Assembly: GCF_003611465.1 (NCBI RefSeq)
Contig: NZ_RAXV01000006.1
Location: 39,945-103,944 of the forward strand
Length of the DNA stretch: 64,000 bases
Origin: Acinetobacter tianfuensis
GTDB lineage: Bacteria > Pseudomonadota > Gammaproteobacteria > Pseudomonadales > Moraxellaceae
Reading direction: 5' to 3'
Translations under genes and position numbers: made by a program
Shown here: piece by piece, positions 28,892 to 38,150 of the stretch
How positions within the stretch are numbered: position 1 is the stretch's first letter
Layout: the number at the start of each line of letters is the position of its first letter
Notes under the pieces: generated by a model
What the model was told of the DNA's origin: nothing
What the model saw: only the letters and a program-made list of their open reading frames with translations
The model's database searches: none

Positions 28892-29313
28892 TAATAACCT
28901 CGAGTAGGTACTTTGGTACTGATATTCACGTTGACAAAACCAAGCTGCCCCGCAACATCCATAACGCGTATAACGTCTTGATGAGCGGCCTTAGCATCAG
29001 CGGCAATCACAAACATTAAATCACGGCGATCCTGTGAAATCTGTTTAATTACAGTATTTAAGTCTACTGCTTCTTTACTTTCCACAGACTGGCCATTTAC
29101 AGCATAGTGCCCTGAGGCATCTACTGTAACTTCAATTTTTTTATCAAACTGTTTTGGCGGCACACCTTGCGCATCAGGCAAAGTTAAATTCATGCGGCTC
29201 ATTTGATTAAACGAAGTTGATAAAAGCAAAAACACCAAGATGAACAGCAGACAGTCAATCATTGGCGTTAAATTAATATGAACATCTTCCACTTGGCGGC
29301 GTCTGAATTTCAT
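28891..29313 (-). CDS. exbD: ExbD/TolR-family proton-channel subunit
   Basis: With an ExbB/TolQ partner, ExbD forms a proton-driven motor that energises outer-membrane processes. The 140 residues have one membrane helix with the essential Asp in HINLTPMIDCLLFILVFLLL near 12-31. A periplasmic domain follows, with VTVDASGHYAVNGQ and VIAADAKAAHQDVIRVMDVA. It lies eight bases after exbB and overlaps the msbA start. No tonB is adjacent, so this pair may serve envelope or LPS functions rather than siderophore uptake; that is inference. Confidence 0.9.
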   Translation of the reverse strand: MKFRRRQVEDVHINLTPMIDCLLFILVFLLLSTSFNQMSRMNLTLPDAQGVPPKQFDKKIEVTVDASGHYAVNGQSVESKEAVDLNTVIKQISQDRRDLMFVIAADAKAAHQDVIRVMDVAGQLGFVNVNISTKVPTRGY

Positions 29314-29321
29314 TCTTCGCC

Positions 29322-29963
29322 TCAGCTTGCTTGTTTCAAATCTTGCTGCGCTTCTGCAGTTTCTGCCTGATAGAACAGCGCCGCATGAAATAGCGTTGCC
29401 TGCTGCTCAAGCTGTGCAGTATATTCTTGCACCAAACGCTGGAAATAGCGATGTGCAAATAAAGCTGGAATTGCAATCACCATACCTGCCGCTGTGGTAA
29501 TCAAAGCTTTCGAAATACCTGGCATCATCATCGCAGCGTCACCGCTTGCACCGATATCCACCATTAGGAAAGATTCGATAATCCCAACAACTGTTCCCAG
29601 CAAACCCAGCAAAGGAGCAACTGCGCTCAGCGTTCCCAGAAAGTTAATATTTCTTTCTAGATAGCCAATTTCCTGAGAAGCAGTCACTTCCATTTGAGCA
29701 CTGGCAAACTGCTGCGATTGATGCTTGCTGTCATAGCCCGCCGAAAAAACACGGCCCAACGTGCTGGTTTGCAGCTTTTGGTCCTGACGCAATTTTTGCA
29801 TCACTTGATCAACACTTTGATGCTTATTCATCAAAAGAGCAGATGGCAATACCGCCGCCTTTTTTAAACGGATAAAACGCTCAATCGCGATCGCTGCCGT
29901 AAAAATAGAGCACAGCAATAAAGGCAGCATCAGCCACCCGCCTGCTTTGACTAATTCCCACAT
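29322..29963 (-). CDS. exbB: ExbB/TolQ/MotA-family proton-channel protein
   Basis: The partner of ExbD in a proton-conducting inner-membrane motor. The 213 residues have an N-terminal helix (GWLMLPLLLCSIFTAAIAIE) and a cytoplasmic loop. Two more helices follow: FLGTLSAVAPLLGLLGTVVGIIE near 108-130, carrying the conserved Thr and the GTV motif, and ALITTAAGMVIAIPALFAH near 155. TolQ is the other possibility; the neighbouring genes (ExbD, MsbA, LpxK, KdsB), rather than tolA/tolB/pal, favour the ExbB-like lipid A-linked cluster also found in Pseudomonas. Confidence 0.9.
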   Translation of the reverse strand: MWELVKAGGWLMLPLLLCSIFTAAIAIERFIRLKKAAVLPSALLMNKHQSVDQVMQKLRQDQKLQTSTLGRVFSAGYDSKHQSQQFASAQMEVTASQEIGYLERNINFLGTLSAVAPLLGLLGTVVGIIESFLMVDIGASGDAAMMMPGISKALITTAAGMVIAIPALFAHRYFQRLVQEYTAQLEQQATLFHAALFYQAETAEAQQDLKQAS

Positions 29964-29994
29964 TTGATTTTCCCCAATAAATCGAAATACAAAA

Positions 29995-30882
29995 TTAATC
30001 AGCTAAGCAAATATTTAAAATACCATCCAACTCTTCTAATGAATGGTAATTAATTACCAGCTTGCCTTTTCCTTGCTTGTTATGATCAATTTTCACATCT
30101 GCGCCAAAACGGTCAGACAGACGCTGTGACAATTGCTGAATATCTGCTGCAACTGCAGGTTTTTCTTTTGCTTGCTTAGGTGCATTCATTTCACGAACCA
30201 GCTGCTCGGTTTGACGCACAGACAAACTTTTTTCAATCACCAGTTCTGCAACTTTCAGCTGATCTTTAGCTTTTAGTGTCAAAATTGCGCGCGCATGCCC
30301 CATATCCAGCAAGCCTTGCTGCATAAAGTCTTTCACAGACTCAGCCAGAGTCAGCAAACGCAATAAGTTACTGACTGTTGTACGCGCTTTGCCTACCGTA
30401 TCCGCTATTTCTTGATGGCTAAGGCCAAATTCTTCATGAAAACGCTGCAGCGCCATCGCCTGATCAATTGGGTTTAAATCTTGACGCTGAATATTTTCAA
30501 TCAGCGCCAATGCAATCGCAACCTGATCCGTCAAATCTCGAACAATAGCCGGTACTTCAGTTAAACCTGCCAGCTGAGCTGCACGCCAGCGGCGCTCACC
30601 TGCAATAATTTCATAGGGATGTTTTTCATCATCGATTGGACGAATCACAATCGGCTGCATCACACCATGTTTTTCAATCGATGCTGCCAGCTCTTGCAAA
30701 TCTTGCTCATTAATAAAACGGCGCGGCTGATATTCACCGCGCTGCAATAAATGAACATTAATTTGTTTCAGCTGGCCATGATCCAAAGACTGCGCTTCTA
30801 GCTGCAATTTCTCTTTTTGGATGGAACCAAGCAAAGCATCTAAACCACGGCCTTTAGCTAATCCGCGTTTTTTGGTCGTCAT
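29995..30882 (-). CDS. parB: Chromosome-partitioning protein ParB
   Basis: Binds parS sites and spreads on DNA to segregate the origin region. The 295 residues have the N-terminal KKRGLAKGRGLDALLG, the ParB/Srx nucleotide-binding domain with QPRRFINEQDLQELAASI, and the CTPase motif GERRWRAAQLAGL near 95-107. The DNA-binding helix-turn-helix has SHQEIADTVGKARTTVSNLL near 155-174, and a short C-terminal dimer domain follows. The start overlaps the parA stop as ATGA. Confidence 0.95.
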   Translation of the reverse strand: MTTKKRGLAKGRGLDALLGSIQKEKLQLEAQSLDHGQLKQINVHLLQRGEYQPRRFINEQDLQELAASIEKHGVMQPIVIRPIDDEKHPYEIIAGERRWRAAQLAGLTEVPAIVRDLTDQVAIALALIENIQRQDLNPIDQAMALQRFHEEFGLSHQEIADTVGKARTTVSNLLRLLTLAESVKDFMQQGLLDMGHARAILTLKAKDQLKVAELVIEKSLSVRQTEQLVREMNAPKQAKEKPAVAADIQQLSQRLSDRFGADVKIDHNKQGKGKLVINYHSLEELDGILNICLAD

Positions 30883-31661
30883 GCTTTAATTCCTTTTTTT
30901 ACTTTGCTTTTTTTTAACATTTCAGCAGCTAAATTTAAGTAAGCCACTGCACCCTTTGAGCTTTTTTCGAAATAAATCACTGGCAGACCATGTGCCGGCG
31001 CTTCCGCTAAACGGATATTTCGCGGAATCACGGTGTCATACAGCTTTTTGCCAAAATACTGTTCCAACTCTGCAGAAACATCACGTGTTAAAGCATTACG
31101 CGCATCATACATTGTACGCAGCACACCAATAATCTGCAGATCAGGATTCAACGCCTGCTGAATGCGGTCAATCGTCTGCGTTAAATCAGCCAACCCTTCC
31201 AATGCATAGTATTCACACTGCATTGGAATCATCACACCATCGACAGCAGCCAAAGCATTCACCGTAATCAAGCTCAGACTCGGCGCACAGTCTACAATGA
31301 TATAATCAAATTTACCGTCAATTTCTTTTAACGCTTCGCGCAAAATAAACTCACGGCCCGGCTGTTCTGCAATTGCAAGTTCCACACCCGCTAAATCACG
31401 GTTCGCGCCAAGCACTTTATAGCCAACTTCAGCTTTAGTAATCGCTGTTTCAATCGGCACTTCGCCTAGCAGCACATCTGTTACCGAATACAGCAGATCA
31501 TTTTTCTGGATGCCTGAGCCCATCGTCGCATTGCCTTGCGAATCCATATCCACCAGCAAAACACGCTTTTTTAATACGGCTAATGATGCAGCCAAATTTA
31601 CTGCGGTTGTAGTTTTACCGACACCACCTTTCTGGTTCGCAATCGCAATAATCTGTGCCAT
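30879..31661 (-). CDS. parA: Chromosome-partitioning ATPase ParA (Soj-like)
   Basis: A Walker-type ATPase that works with ParB in chromosome segregation. The 260 residues start MAQIIAIANQKGGVGKTTTA, the deviant Walker A with the signature Lys. VLLVDMDSQGNAT follows near 35, and YIIVDCAPSLSLITVNAL near 115. The short N-terminus, without an extra helix-turn-helix, marks the chromosomal Soj type rather than plasmid type Ia. It lies 26 bases downstream of rsmG (gidB), the classical order. Confidence 0.96.
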   Translation of the reverse strand: MAQIIAIANQKGGVGKTTTAVNLAASLAVLKKRVLLVDMDSQGNATMGSGIQKNDLLYSVTDVLLGEVPIETAITKAEVGYKVLGANRDLAGVELAIAEQPGREFILREALKEIDGKFDYIIVDCAPSLSLITVNALAAVDGVMIPMQCEYYALEGLADLTQTIDRIQQALNPDLQIIGVLRTMYDARNALTRDVSAELEQYFGKKLYDTVIPRNIRLAEAPAHGLPVIYFEKSSKGAVAYLNLAAEMLKKSKVKKGIKA

Positions 31662-31687
31662 GGTAACCCCAAATCCTTTGAAAAAAA

Positions 31688-32320
31688 TTAAATACGCTTC
31701 AATAGAAGCAAGTGACGCTGTTCATCCAGACGCGGTACTTTCAGCTCTACAATATCGCAGCTGAATTGATCTTTAAACTCTTCAACTTCTTCACTTGGGA
31801 TCAAGCCTTTCATTGAAGCAATAATGCTTTGTTCATGCATAAATGGAATTGAAGCATGAATAAAGTCAGTTAAAGATGCAAATGCGCGGCTGGTGATCAC
31901 ATCAAATTTGCCTAACTCTTGAATACTTTCTTCATTTTCGACACGCGTCTGCACCGCAATCACATTGCTGAGCTTTAAGTCTGCAATAAACTGCTTTAAG
32001 AAACGAATTTTTTTACCGTTTGAATCGAGCAGCACACACTGGCGCTCAGGCTGGCACAGCGCAATAATCATACCCGGCATGCCGCCGCCAGTACCAATAT
32101 CTAAAAGCCTGCCCGCAGGCAAGTCTTTTAAAATGCTCAAACTGTCCAGCAAATGCTTGACTAGCATCTCTTTCGGGTCACGGATCGCAGTCAAGTTATA
32201 TGCCTTATTCCATAACACCAAAGCATCTTGGTACTTGAGTAATAAATTTAAAGCTTCATCGCTTAAGCTTAAACCTAAAGCTTGACTACCCTGCTTAAGT
32301 TCTTGAAAAAAAGTATGCAT
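31688..32320 (-). CDS. rsmG: 16S rRNA (guanine-527-N7)-methyltransferase
   Basis: Methylates G527 of 16S rRNA using S-adenosylmethionine; loss gives low-level streptomycin resistance. The 210 residues contain YNLTAIRDPKEMLVKHLLDS near 41-60, the SAM-binding LLDIGTGGGMPGMIIAL near 71, and the catalytic-side TSRAFASLTDFI near 140. It heads the rsmG-parA-parB group. The usual upstream partner mnmG (gidA) is missing here, replaced by murU-amgK. Confidence 0.96.
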   Translation of the reverse strand: MHTFFQELKQGSQALGLSLSDEALNLLLKYQDALVLWNKAYNLTAIRDPKEMLVKHLLDSLSILKDLPAGRLLDIGTGGGMPGMIIALCQPERQCVLLDSNGKKIRFLKQFIADLKLSNVIAVQTRVENEESIQELGKFDVITSRAFASLTDFIHASIPFMHEQSIIASMKGLIPSEEVEEFKDQFSCDIVELKVPRLDEQRHLLLLKRI

Positions 32321-32406
32321 AAACGATTTACGTCTCGAAAAAGTTAGATGGAAGTATAACGATTTATCCTGCCCGTCACAGCAGGATGTGTTTAGTGAAT
32401 ATGCAC

Positions 32407-33096
32407 TTAAACGTACATACCTTGACGAATTTGCAAATCTAAAGCGGTTAAACGCTCTGGCGTGCCCACATCAACCCAAGCCGCCTGCATTTTTTCAGCT
32501 GAAACCTTACCCTCAAGCATTGCTTCTTTCAGCAATGGCGCAAGCGGGCGCTTACCAGCATCCAAGCCATCAAACATTTTTGGATTTATGACTGCGATGC
32601 CGCTATAAGTCAAATTTTCACCTGCATGCGCTTGATCAAAGGTATATGCGCGGCCAGCATACAAAGTAAAATCACCTTTAGGATGCTGCTCTGGATTTTG
32701 TACAAACACCAAATGTGCCAAATCATCATTCAGCTGAACATCCAGCAAGACATTAAAATCAAATGTCGTCCAAACATCACCATTGACTAAAATAAAAGGT
32801 TCTTCACCTAACAGCGGCATTGCATTAATAATACCGCCTGCAGTTTCTAAACCTTCAGCTTCACGCGTCCAGCGGATATCTACACCAAATTGAGAACCAT
32901 CGCCCAATTCGCCAATTAAAATATCAGCCAGCCAAGCAGAGTTGATCACAATTTCTGTAACACCAATGGCTTTTAATTTTTCAATATGCCAAATAATTAG
33001 CGCTTTACCGCCCACTTCCAGCAAAGGCTTTGGCTTATAAAGCGTTAAAGGACGCATTCGGTTGCCTAGGCCAGCCGCTAAAATCATGGCTTTCAT
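32407..33096 (-). CDS. murU: N-acetylmuramate alpha-1-phosphate uridylyltransferase MurU
   Basis: Part of the peptidoglycan recycling route that makes UDP-MurNAc directly and bypasses de novo synthesis (and so fosfomycin). The 229 residues are a nucleotidyltransferase with AAGLGNRMRPLTLYKPKPLL near 7-26, INSAWLADIL, and the metal-binding VNGDVWT near 105. AAWVDVGTPERL is near the end. The start overlaps the amgK stop by one base, the pairing that distinguishes MurU from generic sugar-nucleotide enzymes. Confidence 0.93.
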   Translation of the reverse strand: MKAMILAAGLGNRMRPLTLYKPKPLLEVGGKALIIWHIEKLKAIGVTEIVINSAWLADILIGELGDGSQFGVDIRWTREAEGLETAGGIINAMPLLGEEPFILVNGDVWTTFDFNVLLDVQLNDDLAHLVFVQNPEQHPKGDFTLYAGRAYTFDQAHAGENLTYSGIAVINPKMFDGLDAGKRPLAPLLKEAMLEGKVSAEKMQAAWVDVGTPERLTALDLQIRQGMYV

Positions 33097-34109
33097 TATG
33101 CTTCAACCTCGTATTTGCCATATTTTTCTTCAAATGCCGGCAATACTTTATCGTATATAAACTGCATAAACGGCTGCAATTCTGCATAAGGCTTGCTTTC
33201 TTCAAGTAAATACCACATTACACGCGGTAAGTCTTTCAAATAACCCGACTTGCCGTCACGCTCAAATAAACGGACAAAAATACCTAAAATTTTAATATGG
33301 CGCTGAATCGCCATCATGTCTGCGTCTTGTTTAAACTGATCAAGGCTGCGGCCTTCTTTAGCCGCTGCTGGAAGCAAGTTATAGAAAGTTTCAAACCAGC
33401 TATAAACACGCGCAGGATTCCACTGCACATAAGCATCACGGGTAATAGAGATCAAGTCATAAGTATCCGCACCAATGACTGCATCTTGAAAGTCAATGAC
33501 TCCTTGCTCCTGCTCTCCTTCCAGCACCATCAAATTACGGCTATGAAAATCACGGTGCACAATCACTTGCGGCTGAGCTAAAGCTGCATTGGCTAAAATA
33601 GCAAAAGTACGTTTAATCAGCGCGCTTTCCGCCTCTGTCGGCTGGGTTTTCAAAGACGGCAGCAGCCAATCGGTCAACAACTCCATCTCTGAAATTAACT
33701 TTTCATACGAATATGCTGGGAAATGGCCTGCACCATCAACCGCTTGCAATTCGATCAACTGTTTAAAGCTTTGCGTATAATGAGCATCTACTGTTTCATC
33801 ATTCAGCAAGGTCGAAAGTAGCACATCGCCAAAATCTTCCAGCAATAAAAAACCTTGGTCCAAGTCTTTTGCCACAATATGCGGCACGCGCACACCATGC
33901 GCATCAAAAAATTCATCAATCGACACAAAAGGACCACAATCTTCTTTTTCTGGTGGTGCATCCATCAGCATAAATGTTTTATTATTCAATTTGATTCGTG
34001 CATAACGACGGAAGCTCGCATCGCCTGCTAAAAAATGAGTTTCAAACTGATCTGACTTGAGTACAGATGTAATCCATGATTGTATCAATTGTTCACGTTG
34101 TGTATTCAT
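33096..34109 (-). CDS. amgK: N-acetylmuramate/N-acetylglucosamine 1-kinase AmgK
   Basis: Phosphorylates recovered MurNAc (and GlcNAc) at the anomeric position, the step before MurU. The 337 residues have an aminoglycoside phosphotransferase-like kinase fold: FLAGDASFRRYARI near 27, the catalytic VIVHRDFHSRNLMVLEG near 185, and the metal-binding GVIDFQDAVIGADTYDL just after. ATG 34109 is chosen over an in-frame TTG two codons upstream. It is divergent from lptD, as in Pseudomonas. Confidence 0.92.
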   Translation of the reverse strand: MNTQREQLIQSWITSVLKSDQFETHFLAGDASFRRYARIKLNNKTFMLMDAPPEKEDCGPFVSIDEFFDAHGVRVPHIVAKDLDQGFLLLEDFGDVLLSTLLNDETVDAHYTQSFKQLIELQAVDGAGHFPAYSYEKLISEMELLTDWLLPSLKTQPTEAESALIKRTFAILANAALAQPQVIVHRDFHSRNLMVLEGEQEQGVIDFQDAVIGADTYDLISITRDAYVQWNPARVYSWFETFYNLLPAAAKEGRSLDQFKQDADMMAIQRHIKILGIFVRLFERDGKSGYLKDLPRVMWYLLEESKPYAELQPFMQFIYDKVLPAFEEKYGKYEVEA

Positions 34110-34229
34110 TTGCAATAAATTCTAATACAGGCTGACTTTTTAAAGTGCTAAGTGTAGCTACTTATCAACTTTTTCTCTATGATGCGACAATAATTAATTG
34201 CGATTAAGCACTCTTGGTTAATGAGACAA

Positions 34230-36716
34230 ATGAAGCATCAGTTTAAATTTAATCCTTTAGCGACTGCGATCTTAACGCTGCTGTGCGGCAGCTCTTTGTC
34301 AAGCCATGCTGCTGACCAGACTGCTTCGTCTGTAAACAATGAAAAGTTAAAACAAAGCATTTCTGAAGCCTATCCTGGCCAACATTTTTTTGAACAATAT
34401 TATGTAGACAAAACCTCACCTGAAGCGCAGCAGCGCCAAGGCACACAAATGAGTTCTGCATACTGCCAAGGCGCATGGATTACTCCAATTGCTTCGAACA
34501 GCAAAGCGCCTGCTCCTTCAGACACAACATCAACCATTACTGCAGATTACGGTCATTTTGATCCGAATGGCGATTCCATTCTTGAAGGCAATGTTTTAAT
34601 TGACCAGCAAGGCCGTCAAATTCGTGCAGATCAAATTAAAATTGACAAAACACAAACCTATGCCAATGCTTCCGGCAATGTACAAATGGCGCAGGCTGGG
34701 CTTATCTCACAAAGTGACAGCATCAATTACAACCTGAAAACACAGCAAGGTGATTTAAGCAATAGTCTTTATATTGCTGAAGAGCAGCATGCGCATGGCC
34801 GTGCAGAAAAAATTGCCCGCACATCAACCAATACAATTGAGCTTTCACAAGCCACGTATACAACGTGTCCGCCTAATGAAAAACCGACATGGAAAATTCA
34901 GGCGAATCACATTAACTTAAATCAGGAAACTGGCCGCGGTGAAACCAAAAGCACTAAACTTTATATCAAAGATGTGCCCGTTATAGCCGTGCCTTACTTC
35001 AATTTCCCAATTGATGACCGCCGTACAACAGGCCTGCTGACACCAAGTTTCGGCTTAACCAATGATGGCGGCATTGAATTTGCTGTTCCTGTTTACTTAA
35101 ATCTAGCGCCAAATTACGACGCAACCATTGCGCCGCGCTACATTGCCGACCGCGGTGCAATGTTAGAGGCTGAATTCCGCTTCTTAACCAAAAATTTTGG
35201 TGAAGGTTTAATTTATGGCGGCGTTTTACCTTCAGATAACGAATATAGCAGCGAAGACCGTAAATCGCTGCACGCAGAACACAAATGGCAAATTAATAAT
35301 CAATTCAGCACCAACTTTGAATACAATTATGCATCTGACAAAGACTATTTCTCAGATTTAAATAATAATCCAAATTCCAAGACTGACCTCAATCTGCGCC
35401 GCGCTTGGGAATTGAATTATAAAAACGGTATTCCTGGCCTAAAAGCACAGCTGAAAGTTGAAGACTTCCAAACACTGGATAAAACCGTTAAAGATGAAGA
35501 CCGCCCTTATGCCCGTCTTCCGCAATTTTTACTGAATTACACAGCTGGAAACCCGCTCGGCTTACAGTACGAATTCAATCACGATACTGCTTATTTCAAA
35601 AAAGATATTGATGATTATTCAGCCTATTCAGCGGCAAATATCAATTCATTTGAACCAAGCGGCACCCGTATTTATAACGATTTTTCTGTACGCTATAATT
35701 TCCGCACTCCTTATGCTTTTGCAATCCCCGAAGCGACTGTGCGTAACGTCAATACATTCTTTGATAAAAACACCGTCGACTTCTATAACAATGGCGGCGC
35801 CAGCAGCACGCAAACCAGCTCATCTAACGAAACAAAGTCGATTGTCGTACCCCAGTTCACGTTAGATACAGGCTTGATTTTTGAAAAGCAAGGCGAATAC
35901 CTGCAGACATTTACACCGCGTGTATTTTACGCATACTCACCTTACCGCAACCAAGACAGCCACCCGAACTTCGACTCTGCAACTGCCTCTATCAGCTATG
36001 ACCAGCTATTCAACCCATACCGTTTTTATGGCCATGACCGCTTAGAAGACAACAACTTTGCATCTGTCGGCCTCAGCTACAGTATTTTTGACCAAATTGG
36101 CTTGGAACGCTTAAAAGCAAGTATCGGACAAAGCTACTACTTCGAAGACCGCCGCGTAAGTTTAAACAGCCGCAGTGACGAATTTGACCGCGAACGCCAC
36201 ACTGGTCCAGTGATCAGCTTAACCAGCCAGCTTTCAGAGCGCTTCACCGTCAATGCAAACGGTGCGTGGATGGCCAATGGCGATAATGCTCAGCACGATA
36301 TTCAGGCCTACTACACCGGCGACAAAGGCAATCTTTACAACTTAGGCTATTTTAAGCGTAAAAATATTCCAAACCGCCAAGATGCCTACGATCAAGCTGT
36401 AGCTTCCTTTATTCAGCCCGTCAGCAACAATTGGCGGATCATTGGTCATGCGCAATATGATTTGGATAACAGCGTGGCGCGCGAATATTTACTTGGCGTG
36501 AACTATGAGTCATGCTGCTGGGGCTTATCAGTATATGGCCGCTCTTACTATAACGACCTAGACAACGTTAAGGATGACGGCGTCAATCCTAAACGCGCCA
36601 TTATGGCGGAGTTTACACTCAAAGGCCTAGGCGGATTTAATAATAAGCTTTCATCATTGCTTGAAAACCGTATTTTAGGTTTTAACAATATCAATCAGAC
36701 TTGGACAGAACGTTAA
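34230..36716 (+). CDS. lptD: LPS-assembly protein LptD
   Basis: The outer-membrane beta-barrel that, with LptE, inserts LPS into the outer leaflet. About 828 residues: signal peptide to about SSHA, an N-terminal jellyroll (roughly 100-250) with ADYGHFDPNGDSILEGNVLI, then a large barrel. Cys residues lie in SSAYCQGAW and YTTCPPNEKP, with a pair in YESCCWGLSVYG. They suit the interlocked disulfides of LptD, although one Cys of each pair is spaced differently from E. coli. The start is ATG 34230; ATG 34221 is three codons earlier and has no better leader. The barrel ends NQTWTER. Its stop overlaps the surA start. Confidence 0.96.
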   Translation: MKHQFKFNPLATAILTLLCGSSLSSHAADQTASSVNNEKLKQSISEAYPGQHFFEQYYVDKTSPEAQQRQGTQMSSAYCQGAWITPIASNSKAPAPSDTTSTITADYGHFDPNGDSILEGNVLIDQQGRQIRADQIKIDKTQTYANASGNVQMAQAGLISQSDSINYNLKTQQGDLSNSLYIAEEQHAHGRAEKIARTSTNTIELSQATYTTCPPNEKPTWKIQANHINLNQETGRGETKSTKLYIKDVPVIAVPYFNFPIDDRRTTGLLTPSFGLTNDGGIEFAVPVYLNLAPNYDATIAPRYIADRGAMLEAEFRFLTKNFGEGLIYGGVLPSDNEYSSEDRKSLHAEHKWQINNQFSTNFEYNYASDKDYFSDLNNNPNSKTDLNLRRAWELNYKNGIPGLKAQLKVEDFQTLDKTVKDEDRPYARLPQFLLNYTAGNPLGLQYEFNHDTAYFKKDIDDYSAYSAANINSFEPSGTRIYNDFSVRYNFRTPYAFAIPEATVRNVNTFFDKNTVDFYNNGGASSTQTSSSNETKSIVVPQFTLDTGLIFEKQGEYLQTFTPRVFYAYSPYRNQDSHPNFDSATASISYDQLFNPYRFYGHDRLEDNNFASVGLSYSIFDQIGLERLKASIGQSYYFEDRRVSLNSRSDEFDRERHTGPVISLTSQLSERFTVNANGAWMANGDNAQHDIQAYYTGDKGNLYNLGYFKRKNIPNRQDAYDQAVASFIQPVSNNWRIIGHAQYDLDNSVAREYLLGVNYESCCWGLSVYGRSYYNDLDNVKDDGVNPKRAIMAEFTLKGLGGFNNKLSSLLENRILGFNNINQTWTER

Positions 36717-38035
36717 TGAAGACAACACAGCTAAAAAAAGTTTTCAAAGCAACCGCTCTTGCTCTTTGCTTGAGCGCAACCCTGCCTGCCTTCGCTGCAG
36801 GACAAACCAAAGATGAAGTTGTTGCTGTTGTCGACAATAGTGTCATTCTGCGCAGCGATTTAGCGCAAAGCGTTGCTGAAATCAGCCACCAGCTGCAAGC
36901 GCAAAAGAAAACTGTACCTGCTGAAAAATATCTAGAGCAGCAAGCACTAGAACAGCTGATTACCCGCCAAGCACAGCTGGAACAGGTCAAACGCTACAAT
37001 ATCAAGCCTGATGAAAAAGCGCTGAATGAAGCTGTGTTAAAAGTTGCCAAAGACTCAGGCACAGCAAGCTTAGAAGCATTTCAACAGCGCTTAGATGCAA
37101 TGGCGCCAGGCACATATGCAAGCCTGCGCAGCCGTATAGCAGAAGACATCGCCATTGGCCGCTTACGTCAGCAAGTTGTCACTTCACGCATTCAAATTTC
37201 AGACTCTGACGTGAAGAACTTCCTAAACTCACCTCAAGGACAAGCAGCGATCGGCAGTCAAGCGCATGTATTGCACGTCCGTATTTCAGGTGAAAATCAA
37301 GCGGATGTAGAAAAAGCAGCAAAGCAAGTGAAAGAAGAACTTGGCAGCAGCAATGACATCAAATCTATCGATAAAAAATACTCTACCAGCAGCATTAAAG
37401 TAGAAGGTGCAGACATGGGCTTCCGCAGCCTTTCTGACATCCCATCAGAACTTGCTGCCCGCGTAAGCACATTGCAGGAAGGCCAAACTACAGAGCTGAT
37501 CCCTGTACGTGACGGCGTCCATGTCTTAAAACTGATTGAGCGCAAAGTTGCAGATCAAAAAGCGATTGTATCTCAATTTAAAACACGCCACATTCTGATC
37601 CAGCCATCTGAAGTGGTTAGCCCAGAAGATGCAAAACAGCAAGCTGACAGCTTATATAGCCGCATCAAAAAAGGGGAAGACTTTGCAGTATTGGCCGCAA
37701 CCTTCTCTAACGACCCAGGTTCTGCACGTGATGGCGGCAGCCTAGGCTGGGTATCTCCAGGCATGATGGTTCCAGAATTTGATGCAAAAATGAAAAGCAC
37801 TCCTGCAGGTGAAGTTACAGAACCATTCCAAACTCAATTTGGCTGGCATATCCTGCAAGTAACTGAAACCCGCCAGCAAGATATGACTAAAGAATACCAA
37901 GAACGCATGGCGCGCCAGCTTCTAGGCGAACGTCAATTTGATGCTGAATTAGACAGCTGGATCCGAGAAATCCGCAACAATGCCTTTGTTGACATTAAAG
38001 ATCCAAGCTTAGACCGTAAAAAAAATAACTCTTAA
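36716..38035 (+). CDS. surA: Periplasmic peptidyl-prolyl isomerase/chaperone SurA
   Basis: Escorts outer-membrane proteins, LptD included, through the periplasm. About 439 residues; ATG 36716 overlaps the lptD stop as TAATG and leads straight into a signal peptide ending AFAAG. The N-terminal chaperone domain includes DEVVAVVDNSVILRSDLAQS. The first parvulin-like domain (about 165-270) is degenerate. The second (about 280-380) is canonical, with RHILIQPSE, DPGSARDGGSLGWV and QFGWHILQV. Coupling to lptD matches other gammaproteobacteria. Confidence 0.95.
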   Translation: MKTTQLKKVFKATALALCLSATLPAFAAGQTKDEVVAVVDNSVILRSDLAQSVAEISHQLQAQKKTVPAEKYLEQQALEQLITRQAQLEQVKRYNIKPDEKALNEAVLKVAKDSGTASLEAFQQRLDAMAPGTYASLRSRIAEDIAIGRLRQQVVTSRIQISDSDVKNFLNSPQGQAAIGSQAHVLHVRISGENQADVEKAAKQVKEELGSSNDIKSIDKKYSTSSIKVEGADMGFRSLSDIPSELAARVSTLQEGQTTELIPVRDGVHVLKLIERKVADQKAIVSQFKTRHILIQPSEVVSPEDAKQQADSLYSRIKKGEDFAVLAATFSNDPGSARDGGSLGWVSPGMMVPEFDAKMKSTPAGEVTEPFQTQFGWHILQVTETRQQDMTKEYQERMARQLLGERQFDAELDSWIREIRNNAFVDIKDPSLDRKKNNS

Positions 38036-38044
38036 GCTAAAATT

Positions 38045-38070
38045 AAAGCCAGCATCTATTGCTGGCTTTA
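38045..38070 (+). terminator. Hairpin after surA, probable terminator
   Basis: AAAGCCAGCA and TGCTGGCTTT form a ten-base stem just past the surA stop, with only a short T run. A second, weaker stem (GGTCAAA/TTTGACC) lies at 38081-38108. Confidence 0.65.
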
Positions 38071-38110
38071 CACCAATACTGGTCAAACTTTTAAGTAAAA
38101 ATTTGACCAT

Positions 38111-38142
38111 AAAAAAGCCTCCCATTTGGGAGGCTTTTTTAA
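38111..38142 (-). terminator. Rho-independent terminator after hfq
   Basis: AAGCCTCCCA and TGGGAGGCTT, flanked by A and T runs, form a strong stem usable from both sides. It lies directly beyond the hfq stop and can also stop any surA read-through. Confidence 0.88.
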
Positions 38143-38150
38143 TTCATCAA

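Noticed and set aside
29995..31661. Possible parS near parAB
   Set aside because: CACGTG cores found elsewhere (near 340, 8900, 38850, 45895) lack the flanking palindrome, and none is close to parAB.
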